The notes: a model not told the origin generated them from the letters alone. Positions 1 to 6,775 are shown, counted from the stretch's first letter. The stretch is DNA of 11,207 nucleotides from Chloroflexota bacterium (GCA_018657655.1 JABHWQ010000042.1:1-11207), one strand, 5' to 3'. Numbers and translations: made by a program.

Positions 1-1415
1 TCCAGGTCATTGGTCGGCTCATCGAGGACCAGGAGGTTCGAAGGCCGGGTGAAGAGCCGGGCCAGCAGGAGCCGATTCCGTTCCCCGCCGGAGAGCAGTG
101 ACACCGGGGAGTTGGCCCAGTCAGCAGAAAACAGGAAGTCCTTCAGGTACCCGATGATATGGCGGTCTTTCCCGTTGATGGTAATGATGTCATTGCCCTC
201 ACCAGTGTTTTCCCGAACACTCTTGCTGGCATCGAGCTGCTCTCGCAGCTGGTCAAAATAACTGAGCTTGAGTCCGGTCCCCAGCCGAACACTGCCGGAT
301 GACGGCTGGAGATCGCCCAGCAGAATTCGCAACAAGGTGGTCTTGCCGCTGCCGTTGGGGCCCAGAATTCCGACCCGGTCGCCCTTCAGGATCGTGGTGG
401 AGAAACCGGTGATGATGGGAGTATCGCCATATTGAAAGGTGATGTCTTCGGCTTTCACTACCAGCTTGCCGGATCGTTCTGCTTCATGGGCCTCCATGCG
501 GACCGTCCCCATCCGATCCCGGCGCTCTCGGCGCTGCTGGCGCATCTTCTCCAGATCGCGTACTCGTCCCTCATTGCGCGTCCGTCTGGCCTTTATCCCC
601 TGCCGGACCCAGCGCTCTTCCTGGGCCAGTTTCTTGTCTAACAGCGCGCGTTCGGTCTCCTCCGCCTCGCGGGCGGCTTCCCGTCGAACCAGGAATGTCT
701 GGTAGTCGCACGATTGATCGAAGAGCTTCCCACGGTCGATTTCCACGATTCGGGTGGACAGCTTCTGCAGGAACATACGGTCATGAGTCACGAATACAAC
801 GGTGCCCGAAAACCGCAGCAGGTACTCTTCCAGCCGTTTGATAGAATCGATGTCCATATGATTGGTCGGCTCATCGAGCAACAGGATGTCCGGCTCTCCA
901 GCCAGGGCCTTTCCCAGCAGCGTCTGGCGCTTGAGGCCGGCGGAAAGCGTATTGAAGACCAGATTAGCATCGAGACCGAGCTGGGAAATGATCTTGTCCA
1001 CCTGCTGCTGCACCTCCCATCCTCCCCCCGCATCGAGCGAATTGTGAATCCGGTTCAATTCCTGAAGCAGGGCAGGGGTGGTCTCCGTCGAGAGCCTGCG
1101 GCTGATCGCGTGATGCCGGGCTATCAGGTCGGAGTGTTCCTTCAAACCGCCGGCAACCACTTCGTATACGGTCCCCGAGGTCTCCTGCGGCACCTCCTGC
1201 GCCAGTAGGGCGGCCCGGCTTCCCTTTTGAATAGCCACGGCGCCCGCATCCGGCCGCCGGCTGCCTTCGATCAGTCGAAGCAGTGTCGACTTGCCCGATC
1301 CGTTTCGTCCCACCAGCGCGATCTTCTCGCCACGTTCCACCGAAAGGCTGATCCTGTCAAATAGCGGGGGGCCGCCGAAGGCTAGTTCTAAATTCTGAAT
1401 ACTGATGATGGCCAT
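1..1415 (-). CDS. uup: Uup-type ABC-F ATPase, 3' end beyond window
   Basis: Soluble tandem ABC ATPase of the ABC-F class, without membrane domains; the family acts on ribosomes or branched DNA rather than as a transporter. Reading from ATG 1415 gives 471 codons open to the window edge; Uup is usually about 600-640 residues, so the C-terminal coiled coil is missing only because of the edge. Visible parts: Walker A 1 GRNGSGKST (residues 36-44), signature LSAGLKRQ (157-164), Walker B ILLLDEPTNHMD (177-188), a charged interdomain linker with the Uup-typical QGIKARRTRNEGRVR (272-286), Walker A 2 GPNGSGKTT (352-360), signature LSGGERNR (441-448) and Walker B LVLDEPTND. Similarity to E. coli Uup extends through the linker, which favours Uup over EttA. 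The first signature has Ala where Gly is usual. It starts 3 nt after the ywbE stop, so the two are probably cotranscribed. Its GAGG-type ribosome site lies 14 nt upstream inside a small hairpin. Confidence 0.93.
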   Translation of the reverse strand, partial: MAIISIQNLELAFGGPPLFDRISLSVERGEKIALVGRNGSGKSTLLRLIEGSRRPDAGAVAIQKGSRAALLAQEVPQETSGTVYEVVAGGLKEHSDLIARHHAISRRLSTETTPALLQELNRIHNSLDAGGGWEVQQQVDKIISQLGLDANLVFNTLSAGLKRQTLLGKALAGEPDILLLDEPTNHMDIDSIKRLEEYLLRFSGTVVFVTHDRMFLQKLSTRIVEIDRGKLFDQSCDYQTFLVRREAAREAEETERALLDKKLAQEERWVRQGIKARRTRNEGRVRDLEKMRQQRRERRDRMGTVRMEAHEAERSGKLVVKAEDITFQYGDTPIITGFSTTILKGDRVGILGPNGSGKTTLLRILLGDLQPSSGSVRLGTGLKLSYFDQLREQLDASKSVRENTGEGNDIITINGKDRHIIGYLKDFLFSADWANSPVSLLSGGERNRLLLARLFTRPSNLLVLDEPTNDL

Positions 1416-1418
1416 GAG

Positions 1419-1657
1419 TCAGGAGGTATCTCCTTTGATGGTGTTCTGCGCCTTGCGCCGGACCTTGGGTACCGCGATCTCCTTCACCCGCCCCACCTGT
1501 CCGCTTTCCAGTCGGACCTTGATGCAGTGCGGGTGAGCGTGCGATCTGGTGAGGATATCCTTGACGACACCTTCAGTGAGTTTACCCGCTCGTCTTTCTT
1601 CAATACGATTGAGACTTGCAGGCCCGGTTTGATATTGACGCGATTGTTGCCGTTCAT
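1419..1657 (-). pseudogene. ywbE: YwbE family (DUF2196) gene with frameshift
   Basis: Small basic protein of the YwbE family, whose function is unknown. The two halves of the family pattern lie in different frames. From ATG 1657 the frame reads MNGNNRVNIKPGLQVSIVLK followed by KDER, the typical YwbE N-terminus, then loses similarity and stops at 1484-1486. The conserved C-terminal half, GKLTEGVVKDILTRSHAHPH followed by IKVRLESGQVGRVKEI, is in the next frame and ends with TGA at 1419-1421. The switch falls near 1584-1590. Adding one base (or four, matching the usual RTGKL spacing) would restore a protein of about 79 residues. A longer reading of the second frame from GTG 1694 is open but its N-terminus does not resemble the family. 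This is either a real disabling mutation or a sequencing error. It lies directly upstream of uup. Confidence 0.75.
1421..1436 (-). promoter_or_regulatory. Hairpin containing the uup ribosome binding site
   Basis: On the minus strand AGGAG (1434-1430) and CTCCT (1425-1421) form a 5-bp stem with loop ATAC, directly overlapping the end of ywbE. The AGGAG arm is part of AAAGGAG, the only purine-rich site before the uup ATG (14 nt spacing). Folding would hide it, and a ribosome reaching the ywbE stop would open it, so translational coupling of uup to ywbE is plausible but inferred. Confidence 0.35.
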
Positions 1658-1759
1658 ACTGATGGTTTCCTGCGGGTTGGCCGCGAACCGTCACCGGGGC
1701 ACCGATCCGGGATGTGAGGTTTCACAGCTCCTGGCCCCTCTCGTTCCTTTGCGAGAATT

Positions 1760-2209
1760 ATGACATGGTACCCTCCCTATTCTCGCCTTGTCGAGCAGGC
1801 AATTGCAAGGGGTGATATGGGAGGAAGCCGGTGGTGGACATACCGATATGCCGGTACTAGTTCAAATGCGAAAGTTCACCTTCGCCAGATTATTGGTGAA
1901 CAGCAAATGTTCACCACTCCAAAACCTGTTGAGTTAGTCCGCCGAATCCTAGAGCTTGCAACAGATAAAGATTCATTAATACTTGATTCTTTCGCAGGTA
2001 GCGGTGTTACAGGACACGCAGTTCTCGAAGCAAATAACTCTGATGGTGAACAGCGCAAATTCATACTTGTCGAATTGGAAAAGGAAATATGCAGTAGTGT
2101 GACTGCTAATAGACTGTCTCTGAAGTGGTCTAATGGAAACGGACACCTGGAAAAGAGTGATAGATATCTTTCCACCCTAATTCCATGTCGCACATCTGTG
2201 TGGCCCTAG
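1760..2209 (+). pseudogene. Truncated DNA methyltransferase (type III Mod-like) remnant
   Basis: C-terminal piece of a beta-class site-specific DNA methyltransferase, the type found as Mod subunits of type III restriction systems. Residues 51-63 (FTTPKPVELVRRI) match the conserved segment before motif I, and LDSFAGSGVTGHAV (75-88) is motif I, which binds S-adenosylmethionine. RKFILVELEKEI (99-110) followed by VTANRLS matches the usual FILVE...ITAERL segment. The catalytic DPPY motif, which in this class lies N-terminal to motif I, is absent. The frame is closed by a stop at 1715-1717, and there is no ribosome binding site before ATG 1760. Family members are usually 400-650 residues against 149 here. 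The last 30 residues do not resemble the family. No restriction subunit is present. Base composition is more AT-rich than the adjacent uup/ywbE region, suggesting a decayed horizontally acquired gene. Confidence 0.7.
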
Positions 2210-2279
2210 CGGATTAACCAGCTATATCGATCAGCGCATCCTCGATCGCGGATCAACTTCCATCAACATTTTAAGGACC

Positions 2280-2486
2280 CTATTTGGCTTTCTCTATATT
2301 CTTTTTTTCAAAGCCTATACATGAGTGGTCACCAATCATAATGTGCCCGTAGTGCTGGGCTCTTCGGAAGCGACAGATATACATATCCATGCGAGTGTCC
2401 GATGAGTGCTCGCCACCATGGGTTTCGCCAGTATGAAACCACACAAGTTGACCATATTTACAGTTATTACAACCGTCGTGTTCCAT
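2280..2486 (-). CDS. Small four-cysteine protein, function unknown
   Basis: I do not recognise a named family. The 68-residue product has cysteines at 6, 9, 38 and 56, in the pattern CNNCKY near the start, then ICRF, then HSCIGFE near the end, plus several histidines and a lysine-rich tail. Spacing of this type is seen in small zinc- or iron-sulfur-binding proteins, so metal binding is a reasonable inference. The start is well supported: GGAGG at 2497-2493 lies 6 nt upstream of ATG 2486. It stands alone on the minus strand between the methyltransferase remnant and the sigma gene's downstream region, about 390 nt from the sigma stop, so it probably has its own promoter, though I could not identify a convincing one. 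Confidence 0.6.
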   Translation of the reverse strand: MEHDGCNNCKYGQLVWFHTGETHGGEHSSDTRMDMYICRFRRAQHYGHIMIGDHSCIGFEKKNIEKAK

Positions 2487-2718
2487 TACCCGCCTCCATC
2501 TTCACATTTAGTCGGTAACCCATGGGCATCGATCACGGTAATTCCGACCTAACGGGTTCAGCGAGGAACACTAGCCTGCAGAGAGTCACTGTAAGCAATG
2601 TTATTGTCCTGCACGCTAGGCGTTGATCACCTTTCACGTATACGCATTCACTGAAACTGATGCGAGGGTGACAGACAAAAGACCAAACGACCACCTATAC
2701 GAATATATTTTCCGGCTT

Positions 2719-2755
2719 ATAGGGGTGCGCGCCTAATAATACGCCCACCCCCTAT
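2719..2755. other. Imperfect 12-bp hairpin
   Basis: ATAGGGG (2719-2725) pairs with CCCCTAT (2749-2755), TG (2726-2727) with CA (2746-2747) and GCG (2729-2731) with CGC (2742-2744), leaving one single-base bulge, one C:C mismatch and a 10-nt loop. It follows the minus-strand sigma gene by about 120 nt and could end or protect that transcript. There is no U-tract directly after it on the minus strand, so it is not a clear intrinsic terminator. Confidence 0.45.
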
Positions 2756-2877
2756 TTCGCTTCGATTTCCCGTGATAATGCCTTAATACGGACAACACAG
2801 ACATCATCAATGGCCTTTACTAGTGATATTTCCATAGGTAATCGTCGCTCAATCATGAGCTGGTTGATACCATCGAT
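2752..2877 (-). other. In-frame 41-codon extension after the sigma stop codon
   Basis: After the sigma TGA (2880-2878) the same frame stays open for 41 codons to TAG at 2754-2752. Internal ATG codons open the segments MIERRLPM and MEISLVKAID, but neither has a convincing ribosome binding site. It could be a decayed end of a longer sigma gene, a very small separate gene, or chance. I recognise no family. Confidence 0.2.
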
Positions 2878-4383
2878 TCATACTTCTGAATAATCCTGGA
2901 GATTCGCTACCAAAAAATTGGATCGAAGCTTACCCAGCGCTATCGCTTCGATTTGGCGAGCACGTTCCTTTGTTACTTGAAACTGGCGGCCTATTTCTTC
3001 AAGTGTATGTTTGCGGCCGTTCCCAAATCCAAATCTGAGCTGAAGTACTTTGCGCTCTCGTGCGGGTAGTCTTTCCATACCCTTCCTGACTTCTTCTTTA
3101 AGAGCGATGTGTGCGACAGTTTCCGCTGGTGTGGCATTTTGATCTATGATGAAATCACCGACATGCGTATCCTCGCTGTCACCGATGGGAGTTGCAAGAG
3201 ATATCGGCTCCTGAATTATGCCAAATATTTCCCCCACCTTTTCCACAGATGTGTTCATTCGAGTGGCAATCTCCGCTCTGGTGGGCTCACGCCCATATTC
3301 GTAGGCTAATTTCCGATTGAGACGAATGAATTTGTGGATTTTATCTATCATGTGAACCGGAAGGCGAATGGTCCTGGCTTGGTCAGCTATCCCCTTATTT
3401 ACGAATAGTCTGATCCACCAAGTAGCATACGTGCTGAACTTGTATCCTCTCCGATGATCGTATTTATCGACAGCCCGGATTAACCCAATGTTGCCTTCCT
3501 GAATGATGTCCAACAAAGGCATGCCTCGCCCGGAATACATTTTGGCAATGGATATCACGAGGCGCAAATTGGATTCTATGAAAAGATCTTTTGCATGATT
3601 AGCTTTACATCTGATGATATCAAGATGACGACATAGCTGCTTTTCCCTGACTGAGATCTCAGCAATTAGCGCGTAATTCAAATCGTCTTTCAATATTTCA
3701 GAAAACAACCTCTGTGACTCTAACGCGTGGACCATTGTTGGGGGTAAGAGACGCGAATCAACTGAGATATCGACCAATCTTTGGGTAACATCGCCATGAT
3801 CAAAATTGGTCCTAGAAGCTATTTGATCTACGAGCTGAGGAGAGATTTCTCCATCTATAGCCTCACGCAATACCGGGTCATACAAGATTTCCGAAACCGG
3901 AGCATCTGAAGATAGGTTAAGTTCGTCTATCAGGTAATTCAGCAGTGGGAGTGAGCGACGCAACCCTTCAAGGGCTGTTACGATGGTATCAATTGTACCG
4001 GGGAAAGTACCGTGTTCTTCATACCATGAGAATTCCATTTGCTGTAGATGTTTACCCAACTCCATTATCTGTCCAAGAGATCTTTCATCTTCCCAATTCA
4101 GCAAGGGTATCTGACCGACCTCCTTGAGGTACATACGCGTGGAGTCTCTGAAAAAATACTCCAGATCAGTGAACGTCTCGTCCGACTCCATGCCTTTGTC
4201 AGCTTCCCAAATCCCAGTTATACCTGTGAGTGATCCCAAGTTAATCTGTAGGAGTGACCCATCAACGTCTTGCGCGCGGAATTTGGTCTCCTTGTTTTCA
4301 TCTAGACCATCCCAATACATTGGATCTAGATCTGCAAATGTTGCGTCTGTTTTGTTTTTCGTTGCCTCTTTCAACTTTTGCAT
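2878..4383 (-). CDS. Sigma-70 family RNA polymerase sigma factor (SigA/RpoD-like)
   Basis: Primary-type sigma factor, 501 residues from ATG 4383. Region 1.2 is at about residues 80-110 (DSTRMYLKEVGQIPLL), followed by a long non-conserved helical stretch. Regions 2.1-2.4 are at about 264-345 (core-binding LLDIIQEGNIGLIRAVDKYD, then GYKFSTYATWW), region 3 follows VHMIDKIHK, and region 4.2 is HTLEEIGRQFQVTKERARQIEA at about 459-480. There is no clear region 1.1, which argues for a group 2 factor. Melting aromatics are kept, but the residues matching E. coli Q437 and T440 are Leu326 and Asn329. Start choice: AAGGAG lies 5 nt before ATG 4383 (2 nt before ATG 4386); an upstream in-frame TTG at 4446 would overlap the scaffold gene by 28 nt and has a poor ribosome site. 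It is the last gene of the minus-strand iron-sulfur cluster region, 35 nt after the scaffold gene. Confidence 0.92.
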   Translation of the reverse strand: MQKLKEATKNKTDATFADLDPMYWDGLDENKETKFRAQDVDGSLLQINLGSLTGITGIWEADKGMESDETFTDLEYFFRDSTRMYLKEVGQIPLLNWEDERSLGQIMELGKHLQQMEFSWYEEHGTFPGTIDTIVTALEGLRRSLPLLNYLIDELNLSSDAPVSEILYDPVLREAIDGEISPQLVDQIASRTNFDHGDVTQRLVDISVDSRLLPPTMVHALESQRLFSEILKDDLNYALIAEISVREKQLCRHLDIIRCKANHAKDLFIESNLRLVISIAKMYSGRGMPLLDIIQEGNIGLIRAVDKYDHRRGYKFSTYATWWIRLFVNKGIADQARTIRLPVHMIDKIHKFIRLNRKLAYEYGREPTRAEIATRMNTSVEKVGEIFGIIQEPISLATPIGDSEDTHVGDFIIDQNATPAETVAHIALKEEVRKGMERLPARERKVLQLRFGFGNGRKHTLEEIGRQFQVTKERARQIEAIALGKLRSNFLVANLQDYSEV

Positions 4384-4388
4384 CATAT

Positions 4389-4394
4389 CTCCTT
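4389..4394 (-). promoter_or_regulatory. Ribosome binding site deciding the sigma start
   Basis: AAGGAG on the minus strand, 5 nt before ATG 4383 and 2 nt before the adjacent ATG 4386. It favours ATG 4383 over the upstream TTG 4446. Confidence 0.6.
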
Positions 4395-4418
4395 GGTCTT
4401 GCGCAATTTCAATTCCAA

Positions 4419-4892
4419 CTATCTTCGCTGGTAATTCCTTTTCCAAGGCTCTCTTTTAAGAGCTATATAATCCTTGACCGCTCCCTTCATAGCATTAGCG
4501 GCTAATGTAGCGCAGTGCTGATGTTCCTCCGGGAGCCCATCAAGGGCTCTCAGTACATCCTGCTGGCTGATTTTTTGAGCTTCCATTACAGGCCTGCCTT
4601 TTGCCATTTCAGTAATTACACTACCTGAGGCAATGGTAGTGGAACAACCGTTTGTCCAGAATTTAGCCTCGGAGATAGTGCCATTCTTGACGCGCAACCA
4701 TATTTCCATGTCATCCCCGCAGGAACCGAGCGCTTGGCCATAGCCATCAGCGTCATTCATCTCCCCTGCGTTCCGAGGATTCATGGCATGGTCAATGACA
4801 ATATCGGTATAAAGCTTTCGAGCTTCGGCCAGGATTTCCTTTTGCAATTCCTCTTGCAATTCCTCGAATCCAAATTCTGCATCCTGGTTCAT
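4419..4892 (-). CDS. IscU/NifU N-terminal-type iron-sulfur scaffold
   Basis: Scaffold on which [Fe-S] clusters are built before transfer. The 157-residue product has the three IscU ligand cysteines in their standard settings: GSCGDD (Cys58, with the usual Asp60), NGCSTTIASGS (Cys83) and HQHCATLA (Cys127, preceded by His126). The opening YTDIVIDHAMNPRNAG matches the family's helix and NPRN signature. Residues 1-22 add a Glu-rich N-terminal extension that standard IscU lacks, and the NifU ferredoxin and C-terminal thioredoxin-like domains are absent. It begins 6 nt after the second NifX-type gene and has no good ribosome site of its own, so translation is probably coupled. No cysteine desulfurase gene lies in the window. 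The pairing with a NifX-type protein supports a role in building or carrying a metal-sulfur cluster. Confidence 0.93.
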   Translation of the reverse strand: MNQDAEFGFEELQEELQKEILAEARKLYTDIVIDHAMNPRNAGEMNDADGYGQALGSCGDDMEIWLRVKNGTISEAKFWTNGCSTTIASGSVITEMAKGRPVMEAQKISQQDVLRALDGLPEEHQHCATLAANAMKGAVKDYIALKREPWKRNYQRR

Positions 4893-4898
4893 TGACTA

Positions 4899-5252
4899 TC
4901 AACATTCGTGGCTGTGTTCTTCACAGGCACTGCCACTGGATGCCAGATTCCCCTTCAGGTGTTCCAGAACGACAAGCTCGGGATCTATAGCTGGCGCCCC
5001 CATGATAACACTGATGCCCTGTTCGGCAAACAGATCCACAGCTCTGCCTCCCATGCCTCCGGCGATGACAATAGTTGCCCCCTGATCAGCCAGCCATCCG
5101 GGCAGGACACCGGGCTGGTGACCCGGCGAAGGAACGATCTGTTTGCTCAGAATAGTTTTCTTTTCCATATCCGCATCAATCAGAGCGAAGTCCTCGCAAT
5201 GACCGAAGTGGGGATCCAGCATCCCGTTGGTTACCGGTATTCCGTATTTCAT
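4899..5252 (-). CDS. NifX/NafY-type cofactor-binding domain protein (second copy)
   Basis: Member of the dinitrogenase iron-molybdenum cofactor family, small proteins that hold metal-sulfur clusters or cofactors. The 117-residue product has the family's opening MKYGIPVTNG and LDPHFGHCEDF (residues 12-22), the glycine-rich GGMGGRAVDLFAEQGI (65-80) and the usual C-terminal helix. It ends in CEEHSHEC (110-117), a His/Cys tail suited to metal binding. Start chosen at ATG 5252 because GGAGG lies 5 nt upstream at 5262-5258; the upstream in-frame TTG at 5264 would sit on that site. It differs clearly from the other NifX-type protein in the window. It is followed 6 nt later by the scaffold gene. The 118-nt gap separating it from the flavoprotein gene leaves room for an internal promoter, though none is clear. 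Confidence 0.92.
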   Translation of the reverse strand: MKYGIPVTNGMLDPHFGHCEDFALIDADMEKKTILSKQIVPSPGHQPGVLPGWLADQGATIVIAGGMGGRAVDLFAEQGISVIMGAPAIDPELVVLEHLKGNLASSGSACEEHSHEC

Positions 5253-5257
5253 TTCTA

Positions 5258-5262
5258 CCTCC
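5258..5262 (-). promoter_or_regulatory. Ribosome binding site for the second NifX-type gene
   Basis: GGAGG, 5 nt before ATG 5252. It overlaps the alternative TTG start at 5264-5262 and therefore rules it out. Confidence 0.75.
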
Positions 5263-5370
5263 AAAATTTTTATATCTTAACTTGAATAAAAGGGAACGAC
5301 CTGTTAAAAATGATGTTATTCACACCTTCAAATTGATGGGATAATTTTCAATGACATAGCAAATGCTCAA

Positions 5371-6723
5371 CTAGTTAACCCAGCATTTTTTTCGAATTGC
5401 CTCGGCGGCCTTCATAAGAGGATATGCTGTCGGAGGCGCTGTAAGAAGTGGATGGGTTCCGATCTGGGCAGTTAAAATAGAATCCACCGTCATTCCGTTT
5501 TGGATAGCAAATCCAATCAGGTTCGTGAGTTCTCCCGTACTTGCCCCACCCATAACCTGTCCACCTATTATCACGCCAGATTCACGGATTGCGATTAATT
5601 TTACTATTTGCTGATGTGTATCAGGTAAGGCTCCCGGGTGTTTATCGATTCCTTCAAAAACCCCTGTTATAATATTGAAGCCTCTATCTTTTGCCAGACT
5701 CTCTGTTACCCCCGCTACCCCAAAAGCGGTATCCCCAATGACCGTGCTGTATATAGCAATGGTCCCTCCAAAGGCTCTTACTGTTGATAGCTTGTACAAA
5801 TTCAATGCTGCAATTCTTGCTTCAGTACAAGAGGTAGAAGCAAGCATGACGTTTCTCGGTGTTCTGGTAATGAAGCTTTTTTTCTCAGCGCAGTCACCCA
5901 CAGCAAAGATACTTGAAGTATCTGTCATCATGTATTCATTTACCTTGATGAAACCCATCTTGTTGAGTTCTAATCCCGATTTCTCCGCAAGAGCTGTGTT
6001 AGGATGATAACCCATAGCTAAAATAACAGCGTCAGCTTCAAGTTCTTCACCGTTATTCAAAATAACTTCGCTGGCCTCTTTGTTGCCAGATATCTCTTTA
6101 ACGCCATCGCCAGATCGTACCTTCACTCCCCTCGATTTCACCATTTCCTCAGCCTTGATTGCTAGCTCTTCATCAAAAGCAGCTTCCAGTATGTGGGGCA
6201 ATATTTCAACGATGGTCACGTCCTTGCCGGTCTTATTGAGTTCATCTGCTACTTCAACTCCAATGAAACCGCCGCCAATAATGATCACCTTTTGACAGTC
6301 TTCCAACTTCCTTATGGCCCCATCAAGATATACCTTGTCTTTGGGCACTACGAATACGTTCTCTTTATCTGAGCCCTTGAGCCATTTCGGAACCATGGGG
6401 GTAGAACCAAGCGCCAGTATCAGTTTGTCAAAAGCTATCTCGGTTCCATCAGCCGTTTTACAAACCTTGTTCTCCTGATCAATAGAAACTACTTCCCCAA
6501 CCATTAACCTTACTCCAGCATTTGCCAGGGCAGCATCCGGAATCAGGTTCTGATCACTCGTTTCCAGGGACCCGAAGACATAAGGAATACCACAGGGAAC
6601 AAGCACCTGCTCCTCCTTTCTGATAAGCAAGACGTCTTTGTCAGGGTGGAAGGACTTTCCCGTGGTTGCAGCTACTACACCTGAAGCGCTGCCACCTACT
6701 ACCAATACGTCTGTTTTTTCCAT
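5371..6723 (-). CDS. CoA-disulfide reductase/NADH oxidase-like flavoprotein
   Basis: FAD- and NAD(P)H-dependent oxidoreductase of the single-cysteine group that includes CoA-disulfide reductase, NADH oxidase and the CoA-dependent NAD(P)H sulfur reductases. In 450 residues: FAD-binding VVGGSASG (8-15), redox-active Cys44 in VPCGIPYVFG, NAD(P)H-binding IIIGGGFIGVEVADEL (147-162), second FAD motif IFAVGDCAE (272-280) and a C-terminal dimerisation domain ending near HPLLTAPPTAYPLMKAAEAI. The single-Cys active site (no CxxxxC) separates it from lipoamide or glutathione reductases. GGAGGT lies 9 nt before ATG 6723. It starts 52 nt after the second ferredoxin-ATPase gene, on the same strand. The substrate cannot be told from sequence; a low-molecular-weight disulfide, polysulfide or oxygen are the family options, and the neighbourhood favours a thiol or sulfur role (inference). 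Confidence 0.92.
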   Translation of the reverse strand: MEKTDVLVVGGSASGVVAATTGKSFHPDKDVLLIRKEEQVLVPCGIPYVFGSLETSDQNLIPDAALANAGVRLMVGEVVSIDQENKVCKTADGTEIAFDKLILALGSTPMVPKWLKGSDKENVFVVPKDKVYLDGAIRKLEDCQKVIIIGGGFIGVEVADELNKTGKDVTIVEILPHILEAAFDEELAIKAEEMVKSRGVKVRSGDGVKEISGNKEASEVILNNGEELEADAVILAMGYHPNTALAEKSGLELNKMGFIKVNEYMMTDTSSIFAVGDCAEKKSFITRTPRNVMLASTSCTEARIAALNLYKLSTVRAFGGTIAIYSTVIGDTAFGVAGVTESLAKDRGFNIITGVFEGIDKHPGALPDTHQQIVKLIAIRESGVIIGGQVMGGASTGELTNLIGFAIQNGMTVDSILTAQIGTHPLLTAPPTAYPLMKAAEAIRKKCWVN

Positions 6724-6775
6724 AGCGCTTTGACCTCCGTTGATTTTGATTATCCAATCTCTTCTCTTTCAATCA

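Larger units (their letters stand above)
2487..2877. other. Gene-poor stretch downstream of the sigma gene
   Basis: About 390 bases without a confident gene. It holds the ribosome site of the small cysteine protein at its left end, a 12-bp imperfect hairpin at 2719-2755, and at its right end a 41-codon frame that continues the sigma-factor frame after its stop codon. No tRNA, no insertion-sequence ends and no tandem repeats are evident by eye. Confidence 0.5.

Noticed and set aside
9..878. 18-nt direct repeat at 9-26 and 861-878
   Set aside because: Both copies encode the LDEPTN Walker B segment of the two ABC domains of the same protein, so the repeat is explained by domain duplication and not by a mobile element.
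714..1208. 164-codon plus-strand open frame
   Set aside because: It is antisense to the uup gene, whose domains and motifs are continuous through this stretch.
1739..1756. 5-bp hairpin TCTCG/CGAGA just before the methyltransferase fragment
   Set aside because: Short stem, no U-tract on either strand and no inverted copy elsewhere, so neither a terminator nor an element end can be supported.
2203..2340. Plus-strand frame of about 47 codons after the methyltransferase remnant, with a hydrophobic end
   Set aside because: No start with a ribosome site, no recognisable family, and it overlaps the better supported minus-strand cysteine protein.
2756..2954. 12-nt direct repeat TCGCTTCGATTT shortly before and inside the end of the sigma gene
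   Set aside because: Several exact 12-nt matches are expected by chance in a window of this size, and there is no longer flanking similarity.
4444..4446. TTG start for the sigma gene
   Set aside because: It would overlap the scaffold gene by 28 nt and has a poor ribosome site, whereas ATG 4383 has AAGGAG at 5 nt.
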